This document shows, piece after piece, positions 29,799 to 38,102 of a stretch of DNA of 64,000 nt. The translations under genes were made by a program, and so were the position numbers. Numbering within the stretch: the first letter of the stretch is position 1; the number at the start of each line of letters is the position of its first letter. The DNA lies in assembly GCF_017872555.1 (NCBI RefSeq), contig NZ_JAEDOX010000001.1:1537941-1601940 (forward strand), read 5' to 3'. The notes beneath the pieces are model-generated. The model was not told the DNA's origin, searched no databases, and worked only from the letters and a program-made list of their open reading frames with translations. This DNA is from Ruegeria sp. HKCCSA071. Lineage in GTDB: Bacteria > Pseudomonadota > Alphaproteobacteria > Rhodobacterales > Rhodobacteraceae.

Positions 29799-29946
29799 GG
29801 CTGATCTCCTTCGTTAGGTCGATGCCCAAACGGGCAACTATGAAGGGCGTTGTCCTCTTGAGGTTTCCCTCATGACAGGCTTCCCCTTGCGGGGGCCACC
29901 AACACCAATGAAGCCGCGCTTATATCCGCAAAGCCGGCAGAGTCAA
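29799..29946 (-). promoter_or_regulatory. rpsD promoter and structured leader
   Basis: On the minus strand TTGACT (29941-29946), a 16-base spacer and TATAAG (29919-29924) form a strong promoter. The roughly 114-base leader can fold into CCCC-GCAA-GGGG (29883-29894), TGAGG-GAAA-CCTCA (29859-29872) and TGCCC-GTTT-GGGCA (29823-29836), ending at the AAGGAG site. Two loops are GNRA tetraloops. S4 commonly represses its own synthesis through leader structure, but I do not recognise a catalogued motif here. Confidence 0.6.
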
Positions 29947-30069
29947 CACGGCATTCAACACAGTTTCGAATATCTGCAAAGATATGTTCGCCGCAGGCAG
30001 CACAGGCCCCTGCGCGCATTGCGACGGTTGCCGTCACACCGCTTTCATCAAGAAAAATGCAGGTCGCGT

Positions 30070-30513
30070 TCAGGCTGGAAATGCAACGACGTTCCCGCCG
30101 CCTTCAGCACCCGCCTTGTGCACCATCACAACCTCGGTCACGTCGACGATCCAGAATTCTTCATCCCGTGGCGGGCAAGCGCCATCGAAAACGATGGTCG
30201 GCGCTGCATCATTGGTGTCGGCAACAAGGTTGGCTGAAAACCGCTGCGACCCATTGGTAAGTGTCAAAGCTCCGGTCACGTAGCCGGAAATTTCCCGGAC
30301 AATCGGAAAGCGGTTCTGCAAACGGGTTGCAGCACCCCGCGCATATCCAATCTGTTCGACGCTGCTCTCGGCCTCTGCGCTCAGCACTATTGCCTGTCCG
30401 CGCCATGACCAAGCCGCACCGACTGCCAGACACGCCAGAGGCGCGTCCTCGAGTCCGTCAATTTCAGTTTGATCCCATGAAATGGCTACCTGACCGTTAA
30501 CTCCGGCTCTCAT
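30070..30513 (-). CDS. Conserved-looking hypothetical protein
   Basis: A 147-residue soluble protein that I do not recognise. It starts RAGVNGQVAISWDQTEIDG and includes AVGAAWSWRGQAI, then GYVTGALTLTNGSQRFSANL, and ends ...EVVMVHKAGAEGGGNVVAFPA. No signal peptide, membrane helix or cysteine is visible, and the composition suggests a beta-rich fold. The ATG at 30513 is preferred over ATG 30537 and TTG 30549. Codon use matches neighbouring genes. Confidence 0.55.
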   Translation of the reverse strand: MRAGVNGQVAISWDQTEIDGLEDAPLACLAVGAAWSWRGQAIVLSAEAESSVEQIGYARGAATRLQNRFPIVREISGYVTGALTLTNGSQRFSANLVADTNDAAPTIVFDGACPPRDEEFWIVDVTEVVMVHKAGAEGGGNVVAFPA

Positions 30514-30839
30514 CTGCCCACTCGCACTATTTAACATCCCGATATTCAATCATTGCTTATCAACACAAAATCCGGCGGAAAAGAGACGGGAATGCAGCAT
30601 TCACAAGAATGTTGCAGAAGTGAATCAAAAATACGTGTTCGAGCTGAAATCAATACCCGCCTACGAGCAATCCCGGTGCCGTGTTCGTTGTTGGTCGTCC
30701 GAACAACAACCGGCTGCGATTGATCATGATTCGAATTTGAAACCACCACCCAGAAGGGCGATAGCCACACTTGCGTGGCCAGGCTCTCAATCTGTCGGGT
30801 CAAATTGATGAGTGCTGACTTTCGTGCAGAGCCTCATAT
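30514..30839. other. 326-base gap without a supported gene
   Basis: Contains a GTTGTT/AACAAC inverted repeat at about 30689-30711 and a GCCAC/GTGGC hairpin at about 30765-30781. Short open frames on both strands have no ribosome site and no family resemblance. It separates nrdJ from the hypothetical gene at 30070. Confidence 0.5.
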
Positions 30840-33122
30840 CTACCCGCATTTGGAATGACCGCAGCTGCGGCAGGTCATGCAGCCTTCGATCATGACCATG
30901 TCATACTGACCGCAGGACGGGCAGGCTTTGCCGCGTGGCGCGTCCAGGTTCACCACCTGCGCCTGGGGGTCGGATTTCAGCCCCATCCCCTCGCCTTCCA
31001 GAAAGCCGATGGCGACCATGTGCTGTTCGATCACGCCCCCGATCGCGGCCAGGATCGATGGGATATACTTGCCTTTCACCCACGCCCCGCCGCGCGGGTC
31101 GAAAACGGCTTTCAGCTCTTCGACCACAAAGGACACGTCTCCGCCCCGGCGGAACACGGCCGAGATCATCCGCGTCAGCGCCAGTGTCCAGGCGTAATGC
31201 TCCATGTTCTTGGAGTTGATGAACACTTCGAACGGGCGGCGGCGGCCCGAGATGATGATGTCGTTGATGGTCAGATAAATCGCGTGCTCGCTATCGGGCC
31301 ATTTCAACTTGTAAGTCGACCCCTCCAGCGATTGCGGGCGATCCAGCGGTTCGGACATGTAAATGACGTCGCCGCCTTCAATTTCATGAGGCGCATTCGC
31401 GCTTTCCCCCGGCGCCTTATCGTCGCTTTCCGAAACGGTCAGAACCGAGCCGGTCACATCGTTGGGGCGATAGGTCGTGCACCCTTTGCAGCCCTGATCC
31501 CAGGCCTGCATGTAGACGTCCTTGAAGGCGTCAAAGCTGATATCCTCGGGGCAGTTGATGGTCTTGGAGATCGAGCTGTCGATCCATTTCTGCGCTGCCG
31601 CCTGCATCTTGACGTGATCCGACGGTGTCAGAGTCTGGGCATTGACGAAGTAGTCCGGCAGCGCTGCGTCACCGAACTTGTCTCGCCACATCTGAACGGC
31701 GTAATCCACGACCTCTTCTTCGGTGCGCGAGCCGTCTTTTTGCAGAACCTTGCGGGTGTAGGCATAGGCAAAGACCGGTTCAATCCCCGACGACACGTTC
31801 CCGGCATAAAGCGAAATCGTGCCCGTGGGTGCGATCGAGGTCAGCAGAGCGTTGCGGATACCATGTTCGCGGATCGCATCGCGGACGTCGTCATCCATTT
31901 GCTGCATTGTGCCGCTGGCCAGGTATTTCTCGGCGTCGAACAGGGGGAACGCGCCTTTCTCCTTAGCCAGATCGACCGAGGCCAGATATGCGGCGCGGGC
32001 GATTGCGTGCAACCAGCGTTCCGTCTGACGCGCCGCCTCGTCGGACCCATAGCGCAGGCCCAGCATCAGCAGCGCATCCGCAAGACCCGTCACGCCCAGC
32101 CCGATGCGGCGCTTGTCCTGCGCTTCCGCCTCTTGCTCGGCCAACGGGAATTTCGAGGCGTCCACGACGTTATCCATCATGCGCACGGCTGTCGCGACCA
32201 GTTCCTGCAACGCCGGTTCATCCAGGTGCGCGGCATCCCCAAACGGTTCGGCCACCAGCCGCGCCAGATTGATCGAGCCCAGCAGGCACGCCCCGTAAGG
32301 TGGCAGAGGTTGCTCGCCACAGGGGTTCGTCGCGGCGATGGTTTCAACATAGCTCAGGTTGTTGGCCTGATTGATGCGGTCGATGAAGATCACGCCCGGT
32401 TCGGCATAATCATACGTGGCCTGCATGATCTTGTTCCACAGATCACGCGCCTGCACGGTGTGATAGATCTTGCCGTCGAATTGCAACTCCCACGGGCCGT
32501 CGGCCTTGACCGCCTCCATGAAGGGATCGGTCACCAGCACCGACATGTTGAACATGCGCAGGCGGGCCGGGTCGGACTTGGCGGTGATGAACTGTTCGAT
32601 ATCGGGGTGATCGCAGCGCATGGTGGCCATCATCGCCCCCCGGCGCGAACCCGCGGACATGATCGTGCGGCACATTGCGTCCCACACATCCATAAAGCTG
32701 AGCGGGCCCGAGGCATCCGCCGCCACGCCTTTTACATCCGCGCCGCGCGGCCGGATGGTCGAAAAATCATAGCCGATCCCGCCCCCCTGCTGCATGGTCA
32801 GCGCGGCCTCTTTCAGCATGTCAAAGATACCGCCCATGCTGTCGGGGATGGTGCCCATGACGAAGCAGTTGAACAGCGTCACCTGCCGCGCGGTACCTGC
32901 GCCAGCTGTGATGCGCCCGGCGGGCAGATATTTGAAATCTTCCAGTGCCTCGTAGAACCTTTCTTCCCAATGATCCGGGTTGTCCTCGACCCGCGCGAGG
33001 TCACGGGCGATGCGTCGCCAGCTGTCTTCAACCGTCTGATCGATGGGCGTGCCATCCGCCTGTTTAAAGCGGTATTTCATGTCCCAGATCTGCTCGGCGA
33101 TGGGGGCGGCAAAGCGGCTCAT
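30840..33122 (-). CDS. nrdJ: Adenosylcobalamin-dependent (class II) ribonucleoside-diphosphate reductase
   Basis: A 760-residue enzyme that makes deoxyribonucleotides using a B12-derived radical and needs no oxygen. Conserved sites include the NPCGEQPLPPYGACLLG active loop with the radical-chemistry Cys/Glu pair and an ATP/dNTP-handling N-terminal part. The C-terminal zinc-ribbon-like tail has CPSCGQYD and CMTCRSCGHSKCG. It belongs to the shorter NrdJ form rather than the ~1200-residue alphaproteobacterial form. The ATG at 33122 has an AGGGAA site, and the longer frame to 33167 is not supported. Two DnaA-box matches lie upstream. Confidence 0.92.
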   Translation of the reverse strand: MSRFAAPIAEQIWDMKYRFKQADGTPIDQTVEDSWRRIARDLARVEDNPDHWEERFYEALEDFKYLPAGRITAGAGTARQVTLFNCFVMGTIPDSMGGIFDMLKEAALTMQQGGGIGYDFSTIRPRGADVKGVAADASGPLSFMDVWDAMCRTIMSAGSRRGAMMATMRCDHPDIEQFITAKSDPARLRMFNMSVLVTDPFMEAVKADGPWELQFDGKIYHTVQARDLWNKIMQATYDYAEPGVIFIDRINQANNLSYVETIAATNPCGEQPLPPYGACLLGSINLARLVAEPFGDAAHLDEPALQELVATAVRMMDNVVDASKFPLAEQEAEAQDKRRIGLGVTGLADALLMLGLRYGSDEAARQTERWLHAIARAAYLASVDLAKEKGAFPLFDAEKYLASGTMQQMDDDVRDAIREHGIRNALLTSIAPTGTISLYAGNVSSGIEPVFAYAYTRKVLQKDGSRTEEEVVDYAVQMWRDKFGDAALPDYFVNAQTLTPSDHVKMQAAAQKWIDSSISKTINCPEDISFDAFKDVYMQAWDQGCKGCTTYRPNDVTGSVLTVSESDDKAPGESANAPHEIEGGDVIYMSEPLDRPQSLEGSTYKLKWPDSEHAIYLTINDIIISGRRRPFEVFINSKNMEHYAWTLALTRMISAVFRRGGDVSFVVEELKAVFDPRGGAWVKGKYIPSILAAIGGVIEQHMVAIGFLEGEGMGLKSDPQAQVVNLDAPRGKACPSCGQYDMVMIEGCMTCRSCGHSKCG

Positions 33123-33225
33123 TGGTGATTCCCTGTTCAGAAAAGAGGTATCCAGACTAACACCCACTACACCTTGATGAAAGCCAATCCTGAGCTACAA
33201 TGGATAGATAGCCAAGGGACGACTC

Positions 33226-33245
33226 TGTGGGAAAGCTGTGGATAA
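33226..33245 (-). promoter_or_regulatory. Two adjacent DnaA boxes upstream of nrdJ
   Basis: On the minus strand TTATCCACA (plus 33237-33245, perfect consensus), 2 bases and TTTCCCACA (33226-33234, one mismatch) lie in the same orientation 104 bp before the nrdJ start. The perfect box overlaps the GTG start of the DUF1489 gene. A pair of DnaA boxes upstream of a ribonucleotide reductase is known for E. coli nrdAB. Confidence 0.5.
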
Positions 33246-33669
33246 GTACGTGAACCTCATCAAACTTTCAGTTGGTTCGGAAAGCGTGGACTCTCTGATC
33301 GCTTGGCAGGACAGCCGAATGTCGCTTTATGAGGACGGATATCCGCGCCACGTAACCCGCATGTGGCCCAAACGTTATGCCGAGATTCTGAATGGCGGAT
33401 CAATCTATTGGGTCATCAAGGGTGTCGTACAGTGCCGTCAGCGCATTCTGCGCCTGGATGAGGTGATCGGCGAGGACGGTATCCGCCGCTGCGCCATCGT
33501 GCTCGACCCAAAGGTACATCGGACACAGAACGCCTTGAAACGCCCGTTTCAGGGTTGGCGGTATCTGAAACCCGAAGATACACCAGCCGACCTGCCGAAA
33601 GGGCGCGCGCAGGACGACGCCCTGCCCGATGATCTGAACCGTGCCCTTGCGGATATCGGTGTGTTGTAA
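33238..33669 (+). CDS. DUF1489 family protein
   Basis: A 143-residue protein of the alphaproteobacterial DUF1489 family. The recognisable N-terminus is YVNLIKLSVGSESVDSLIAW, and the core is ...MWPKRYAEILNGGSIYWVIKGVVQCRQRI. Function unknown. The start is GTG at 33238 (a second GTG at 33250 is possible). The 3' end abuts hisG convergently with no space. Confidence 0.8.
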   Translation: MDKYVNLIKLSVGSESVDSLIAWQDSRMSLYEDGYPRHVTRMWPKRYAEILNGGSIYWVIKGVVQCRQRILRLDEVIGEDGIRRCAIVLDPKVHRTQNALKRPFQGWRYLKPEDTPADLPKGRAQDDALPDDLNRALADIGVL

Positions 33670-34359
33670 TTACTGCAACCGATCCAGCAATTCCGTCAGA
33701 ACCGCCTTGTCCGCCGCGTCGACCTCTGCAACCCGGCTGCGCCACAACGTGGCTTGCGATTGCAGGATCAAGCCGTCCGACAGGACCTTGAGGTGGTTCG
33801 CCCGCAGGGTTTCACCGGACGAAGTGATATCGGCAATTGCCTCGGCTGTTTCGTTCATGACCGTACCTTCGGTCGCCCCCTGGCTGTCGACCAGAGTGTA
33901 ATCGGCCACGCCTGCGTCGGTCAGGAACTCACGCACCAGTCGGTGATATTTGGTGGCGATCCGCAGCCGGTGGCCGTGAGTGTTGCGAAATGCTGCTGCC
34001 GCCGCGTCGAGATCGTCCAGCGTGTCCACATCGACCCAGCAGGCGGGTGTGGCGATGATCAGATCGGCTTTGCCAAAGCCCAGCTGCGCGATCTCCTCGA
34101 CCTGCTGTTCCCAGCGCGGAAGTTTTTCTTGCACCAGATCGATGCCGGTGACGCCCAGATGAATACGGCCCGACGCAAGTTCGCGCGGAATTTCACCCGC
34201 CGACAAAAGGATCAGTGAGACGCCTTCGATCCCGTCGACCCGACCCGCATATTCCCGGTCCGAGCCGTTGCGGGACAGCATGATGCCATGTTTTTCGAAC
34301 CATGAGACGGTCTTTTCCATCAACCGGCCCTTCGAGGGCACGCCCAGTTTCACACTCAT
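33670..34359 (-). CDS. hisG: ATP phosphoribosyltransferase, short form
   Basis: A 229-residue catalytic subunit of the first histidine-biosynthesis step (ATP + PRPP). The length and lack of a C-terminal ACT-like domain identify the short HisG, which needs HisZ for activity and feedback control. N-terminal LGVPSKGRLMEKT and ATKYHRLVREFL (PRPP site) are typical. It overlaps hisZ by 4 bases. Confidence 0.92.
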   Translation of the reverse strand: MSVKLGVPSKGRLMEKTVSWFEKHGIMLSRNGSDREYAGRVDGIEGVSLILLSAGEIPRELASGRIHLGVTGIDLVQEKLPRWEQQVEEIAQLGFGKADLIIATPACWVDVDTLDDLDAAAAAFRNTHGHRLRIATKYHRLVREFLTDAGVADYTLVDSQGATEGTVMNETAEAIADITSSGETLRANHLKVLSDGLILQSQATLWRSRVAEVDAADKAVLTELLDRLQ

Positions 34360-35444
34360 AGCGCGGCCTCCTCGATTTCAAGCATCAGGTCCGGGCGGAT
34401 CACGCCACCGATTGCGGGGATTTCGGCCCCATCCCCCAAGCGGCGCGTCAGCGCATCATAGCGCCCACCGGTGGCGACGGGCGGCAGGTCGGGACGGCCT
34501 TCGGCGTAGAACCCAAAGACAAACCCGTCATAATATTCCATTGATGTCCGGCCATAAGACGCTTCGAAATCCAGCCGTGCGACATCGACACCACGCGCCT
34601 GCAGGGCCGCGATCCGCGCCTCCAATCGGTCCAGCGCCGGGGTGATCTGCGGCAGATCCACTGCCACATCCCTCAGCTGTTCCAACGCGAAAGGCATGGT
34701 TTCACGCACATTCAGCAGCGTTTCCAACCCGGCCAGCTCATTGTCAGAGATCGGCGGCGCAGCGCGATCTTCGCGCAGGGCTTTGATCCGGTCGGCAATC
34801 TCGGGCGCGCGACGCTTGCCGATCATCGGAACATCAATCGCCATCGGGTCGTCCGCGTCCAAAAGCGCGTCACGGCCTTCGGGGCCCGGTTTACGCCCTG
34901 CAAACCGGTCCAGCAGCGCACGAAACCGGCGCGGCCGCCACAGGTGCCGCATCAGCGCGGCCTTGCGGCGGTCTGTGGTCCGAAGCCCTTCGACAGCCGC
35001 GGTTAGGATACCGATATCCCCGGTCGCTGCGCGCAGAGGCAGCCCTCGCAGTTGCAGTGCCATCAGCGAAAACACTTCGGCATCGGCACCAGCGGGATCA
35101 TCGCGGTCAAAAACCTCGTACCCCACCTGAATATATTCGTTCGAACGGTCCGGGTCGTGTTCCTGACGGCGGAACACCTCACCTGAATAGGTATAACGCG
35201 CGGGCTCGGCCCCGTCCCGCATGTGCATCTGAACAACAGGCAGGGTGAAATCCGGGCGCAGCATCTGCTCGCCCCGCAGCGCGTCCGAGGTGACGTAGGC
35301 ACGGGCGCGGATATCCTCGCCATAGAGGTCCAGCAACATTTCAGCGGGTTGCAACAGGGGCGTATCCACCACCTGCGCGCCCGCAGCCTCGAACCGGACA
35401 CGCATCATCGCGGCACGGGCCTGTATCTGGGAACGGTTGGGCAT
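34356..35444 (-). CDS. hisZ: ATP phosphoribosyltransferase regulatory subunit
   Basis: A 362-residue paralogue of histidyl-tRNA synthetase that forms the HisG-HisZ octamer. It keeps class II synthetase-like motifs (LRPDFTLPVV, YSGEVFRRQEHDP) but lacks the anticodon-binding domain. It lies between hisG (4-base overlap) and hisS (3-base gap) in one operon. The hisS gene is its likely evolutionary parent family. Confidence 0.9.
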   Translation of the reverse strand: MPNRSQIQARAAMMRVRFEAAGAQVVDTPLLQPAEMLLDLYGEDIRARAYVTSDALRGEQMLRPDFTLPVVQMHMRDGAEPARYTYSGEVFRRQEHDPDRSNEYIQVGYEVFDRDDPAGADAEVFSLMALQLRGLPLRAATGDIGILTAAVEGLRTTDRRKAALMRHLWRPRRFRALLDRFAGRKPGPEGRDALLDADDPMAIDVPMIGKRRAPEIADRIKALREDRAAPPISDNELAGLETLLNVRETMPFALEQLRDVAVDLPQITPALDRLEARIAALQARGVDVARLDFEASYGRTSMEYYDGFVFGFYAEGRPDLPPVATGGRYDALTRRLGDGAEIPAIGGVIRPDLMLEIEEAAL

Positions 35445-35447
35445 TGG

Positions 35448-37085
35448 TCAGTCCTGACTGTTCAGAATTTCACGCACTTTCGCGACCAGATCAGCGCGCG
35501 ATACTTCGAACTGGCTGGGGCGTTCTTTCCATTCCTCCAGCGTGGCGCTTTCGGCGATCTTGGCTCCAAGGATCAGGTCCTTGATCTGCACGATGCCTTT
35601 TGCCTTTTCGTCCCCGCCTTCGATCACCGCAACCGGAGAGTTGCGCTTGTCCGCGTATTTCAACTGATTGCCAAAGTTCTTGGGATTGCCCAGATACACC
35701 TCGGCCCGGATGCCCGCATTGCGCAGTTCGGCCACCATCGCCTGATAATCGGCCATCCTGTCGCGATCCATGACGGTGACGACCACGGGGCCTTTGGCCT
35801 GGGCGCTGATCCGGCCCTTTTCGCGCAGCGCCGCCAGCAGCCGATCGACGCCGATGGACACCCCGGTCGCGGGCACTTCCTGCCCGGTGAAACGCTTGAC
35901 CAGATCGTCATAGCGCCCGCCACCCGCAACCGAGCCGAATTGCCGCTTGCGGCCTTTCTCGTCGAAGATTTCGAACGTCAGTTCGGCCTCGTAGACCGGA
36001 CCGGTGTAATAGCCGAGGCCGCGCACGACGGAGGGGTCAATCACGATACGGTCAGGGCCATATCCAGCAGCGGCAAGCAGATCCGCTATCTGCCTCAACT
36101 CGTAGACACCTTCACGGCCAACTTTGGACCCTTTTATGAGCTCGGCCAAGTAAACTAGCGTATTGCTGTTCCTGATTCTTGGTCCGTCAGTTTCCTCTAG
36201 AGAGAGAAGGTAACGGTAATCTCGGTCACCACTCATCCACGCATAGTCCAACTGCCTCGAGTAGTCTTCGGATACGTCTTTCGCTATTTGACTTTGCTGT
36301 TTCAAACGCTCGTCGATCAGTTGGTTTGCCGAGACAAACTTCATGACGGTTTCAACTTGGACCTCGTTGAGCCCTGCGCCTTTCGTGAAATCGCCGCTTT
36401 CGTCTTTGCGCCCAGTTCCCAAGAGAGCTCGCACTCCGTTGGCTCCCAGCCGATCGAGTTTGTCTATGGCGCGTAAAACGATACCACGTTCGGCCTCTTG
36501 ATCATCCCCCGCAAGCCCGGCGACTTCCAACACACCGTTCAAAACCTTGCGGTTGTTCACCCGGATGATGTAGTCACCGCGCGGGATGCCAACCTCTTCC
36601 AGAGTGTCGGCCAGCATTGCACAGATCTCGGCATCAGCGGCCATTGAGGCGGTTCCGACCGTATCTGCATCGCATTGATAGAACTGCCGATACCGCCCCG
36701 GCCCCGGCTTTTCGTTGCGCCAGACCGGACCCATCGCATAGCGGCGATAAGGCGTCGGCAGGTCGTTGCGGTGCTGGGCGTAAACCCGGGCCAGAGGCGC
36801 GGTCAGGTCATAGCGCAGGGCCATCCAGTCGCCATTTCCGCCCTCGTCAAACTCCTGCCACGCAAAGACGCCTTCGTTCGGGCGGTCCACGTCGGGCAGG
36901 AACTTGCCCAGCGCCTCGACGGTTTCGACCGCACTGCTCTCAAGCGCGTCAAACCCGTACCGATGATAGACGCCCGCAATCGTCCGCAGCATCTCGGTGC
37001 GCTGCGTGACTTCCTCGCCGAAATAGTCACGGAACCCTTTCGGCGTTTCGGCCTTGGGGCGGGGCTGTTTCTTGGGCTTGGCCAT
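35448..37085 (-). CDS. hisS: Histidyl-tRNA synthetase
   Basis: A 545-residue class II synthetase. Motif 1 region [10 protein letters not shown], motif 2 [26 protein letters not shown], histidine loop [14 protein letters not shown] and the C-terminal anticodon-binding domain are present. First gene of hisS-hisZ-hisG, so histidine use and synthesis are co-transcribed. Roughly bases 36130-36480 show about 47 percent GC and rare codons (AGA, AGG, CTA, ATA, GGA), unlike the rest of the gene. The reading frame is intact through it. Confidence 0.93.
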   Translation of the reverse strand: MAKPKKQPRPKAETPKGFRDYFGEEVTQRTEMLRTIAGVYHRYGFDALESSAVETVEALGKFLPDVDRPNEGVFAWQEFDEGGNGDWMALRYDLTAPLARVYAQHRNDLPTPYRRYAMGPVWRNEKPGPGRYRQFYQCDADTVGTASMAADAEICAMLADTLEEVGIPRGDYIIRVNNRKVLNGVLEVAGLAGDDQEAERGIVLRAIDKLDRLGANGVRALLGTGRKDESGDFTKGAGLNEVQVETVMKFVSANQLIDERLKQQSQIAKDVSEDYSRQLDYAWMSGDRDYRYLLSLEETDGPRIRNSNTLVYLAELIKGSKVGREGVYELRQIADLLAAAGYGPDRIVIDPSVVRGLGYYTGPVYEAELTFEIFDEKGRKRQFGSVAGGGRYDDLVKRFTGQEVPATGVSIGVDRLLAALREKGRISAQAKGPVVVTVMDRDRMADYQAMVAELRNAGIRAEVYLGNPKNFGNQLKYADKRNSPVAVIEGGDEKAKGIVQIKDLILGAKIAESATLEEWKERPSQFEVSRADLVAKVREILNSQD

Positions 37086-37216
37086 GTGGGGCGTCCTTGG
37101 GAGTGTACCTGTTCCGCGCGCGGTCTATCCCATGGCCCGCATCTGGGCAAGGCGCGCTTTCTCTGGCCAAGGCGTCACAGGGTCGCTATGTGCAGCCTGA
37201 AAGACAGGAGCATCCC

Positions 37217-37411
37217 ATGCAGCAACTGGAAGAACAGATTGCCCATCTGACCCGCACGGTTGACGATCTGAACGCGGTTGTCACCCGGCAACAGGCCGAG
37301 ATTGACCGGCTGACCCGCCGTGTCGAGATGCTGCTGCACCGTGAGGCCGAGCGCGCACAGGAAGGGTCAGGCGGCGTTGTCCTCGGTGACGAACGTCCAC
37401 CACATTACTGA
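37217..37411 (+). CDS. slyX: SlyX family protein
   Basis: A 64-residue mostly helical coiled-coil protein. The start QQLEEQIAHLTRTVDDLNAV and the terminal PPHY are diagnostic of SlyX. Function unknown. The ATG at 37217 has AGGAG 7 bases upstream. The longer open frame from 37097 is not used. Divergent from hisS, with a 131-base gap. Confidence 0.85.
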   Translation: MQQLEEQIAHLTRTVDDLNAVVTRQQAEIDRLTRRVEMLLHREAERAQEGSGGVVLGDERPPHY

Positions 37412-37415
37412 CGGC

Positions 37416-37787
37416 TTACAGCCCCAGCGTTGATTTCACCGCGTTATCGACGACGCCACCCAGCAGGGCGTTTTCATCCCCGGCGCAGCCGTCTTTAAGA
37501 GCCGCCACAAATGTTTCGCGCAGCGCGGCCTTTTCCTCGTCCGAACCGGCATGAGCTTCGAGGTCGATCTGACGGTTATAAAGGGACAACGCCGTCATCT
37601 TGCCGACCACGTCCACAATGTATTCTTCATTCCCGTCAGCCTCTTCGATGACCGACGCGCATGTGTGATACATGAGCGGCAGCGCCGCTTGCACCATCTG
37701 TTCGGCTTCCTCGTCCGCAAGGGCAAAACCGGGCCCTGTAAGCAGCGCGGCGGTTGTGATCACTTTTATCGCGTTCAAACGCATCAT
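37416..37787 (-). CDS. Exported hypothetical protein
   Basis: A 123-residue protein with a signal peptide (KVITTAALLTGPGFALADEE). The mature part is acidic and helical and contains two cysteines (HTCASVIEE and KDGCAGDE) that could form a disulfide. I do not recognise a family. The next gene on the same strand is a glycine-zipper protein only 11 bases upstream, so the two form a small envelope operon. Confidence 0.65.
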   Translation of the reverse strand: MMRLNAIKVITTAALLTGPGFALADEEAEQMVQAALPLMYHTCASVIEEADGNEEYIVDVVGKMTALSLYNRQIDLEAHAGSDEEKAALRETFVAALKDGCAGDENALLGGVVDNAVKSTLGL

Positions 37788-37798
37788 CCCGCCCCCGC

Positions 37799-38017
37799 TT
37801 ATTTCGAGTTCGCGCCAATCAGCGCCCCAACAATTGCCCCAGCGGCGGCGCCTTTGCCGTCGCCGATCAAGGCCCCCACCCCGGCCCCGATCACAGCACC
37901 TTTGATCGTGTTCTCTTTCTTCTTGTCGTCCGCAAGCGTGGCTGTCGCCGAAACCAAAGCCAGCGATGCCGCCGCCCCCAATGCAATCGTTCTGAAATTG
38001 AGACCTGCAATCGTCAT
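37799..38017 (-). CDS. Small glycine-zipper protein, exported
   Basis: A 72-residue protein. A hydrophobic signal-like segment (FRTIALGAAASLALVSATATLA) is followed by a charged stretch and a glycine-zipper helix, GAVIGAGVGALIG...GAIVGALIG, of the kind found in outer-membrane lipoproteins and small pore-like proteins. The ATG at 38017 has GGGAGGG upstream, so the longer frame to 38059 is not preferred. Function unknown. Confidence 0.65.
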   Translation of the reverse strand: MTIAGLNFRTIALGAAASLALVSATATLADDKKKENTIKGAVIGAGVGALIGDGKGAAAGAIVGALIGANSK

Positions 38018-38102
38018 ATCAACGCCCTCCCGTGGCATGATCAGAAGACATATTTGCAAGGTCAGCCTAGCGGTGCGCTAACTGTCTGGCAACAAAGCGG
38101 TG

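Noticed and set aside
30855..33128. A 757-residue plus-strand open frame opposite nrdJ
   Set aside because: Antisense artefact of high-GC coding sequence. No domain or start signal, while nrdJ is clear.
13930..33245. Idea that the DnaA boxes mark a replication origin
   Set aside because: Only single or paired boxes are seen, 19 kb apart, with no AT-rich unwinding region, dnaA, parAB or hemE nearby. Gene regulation is a simpler reading.
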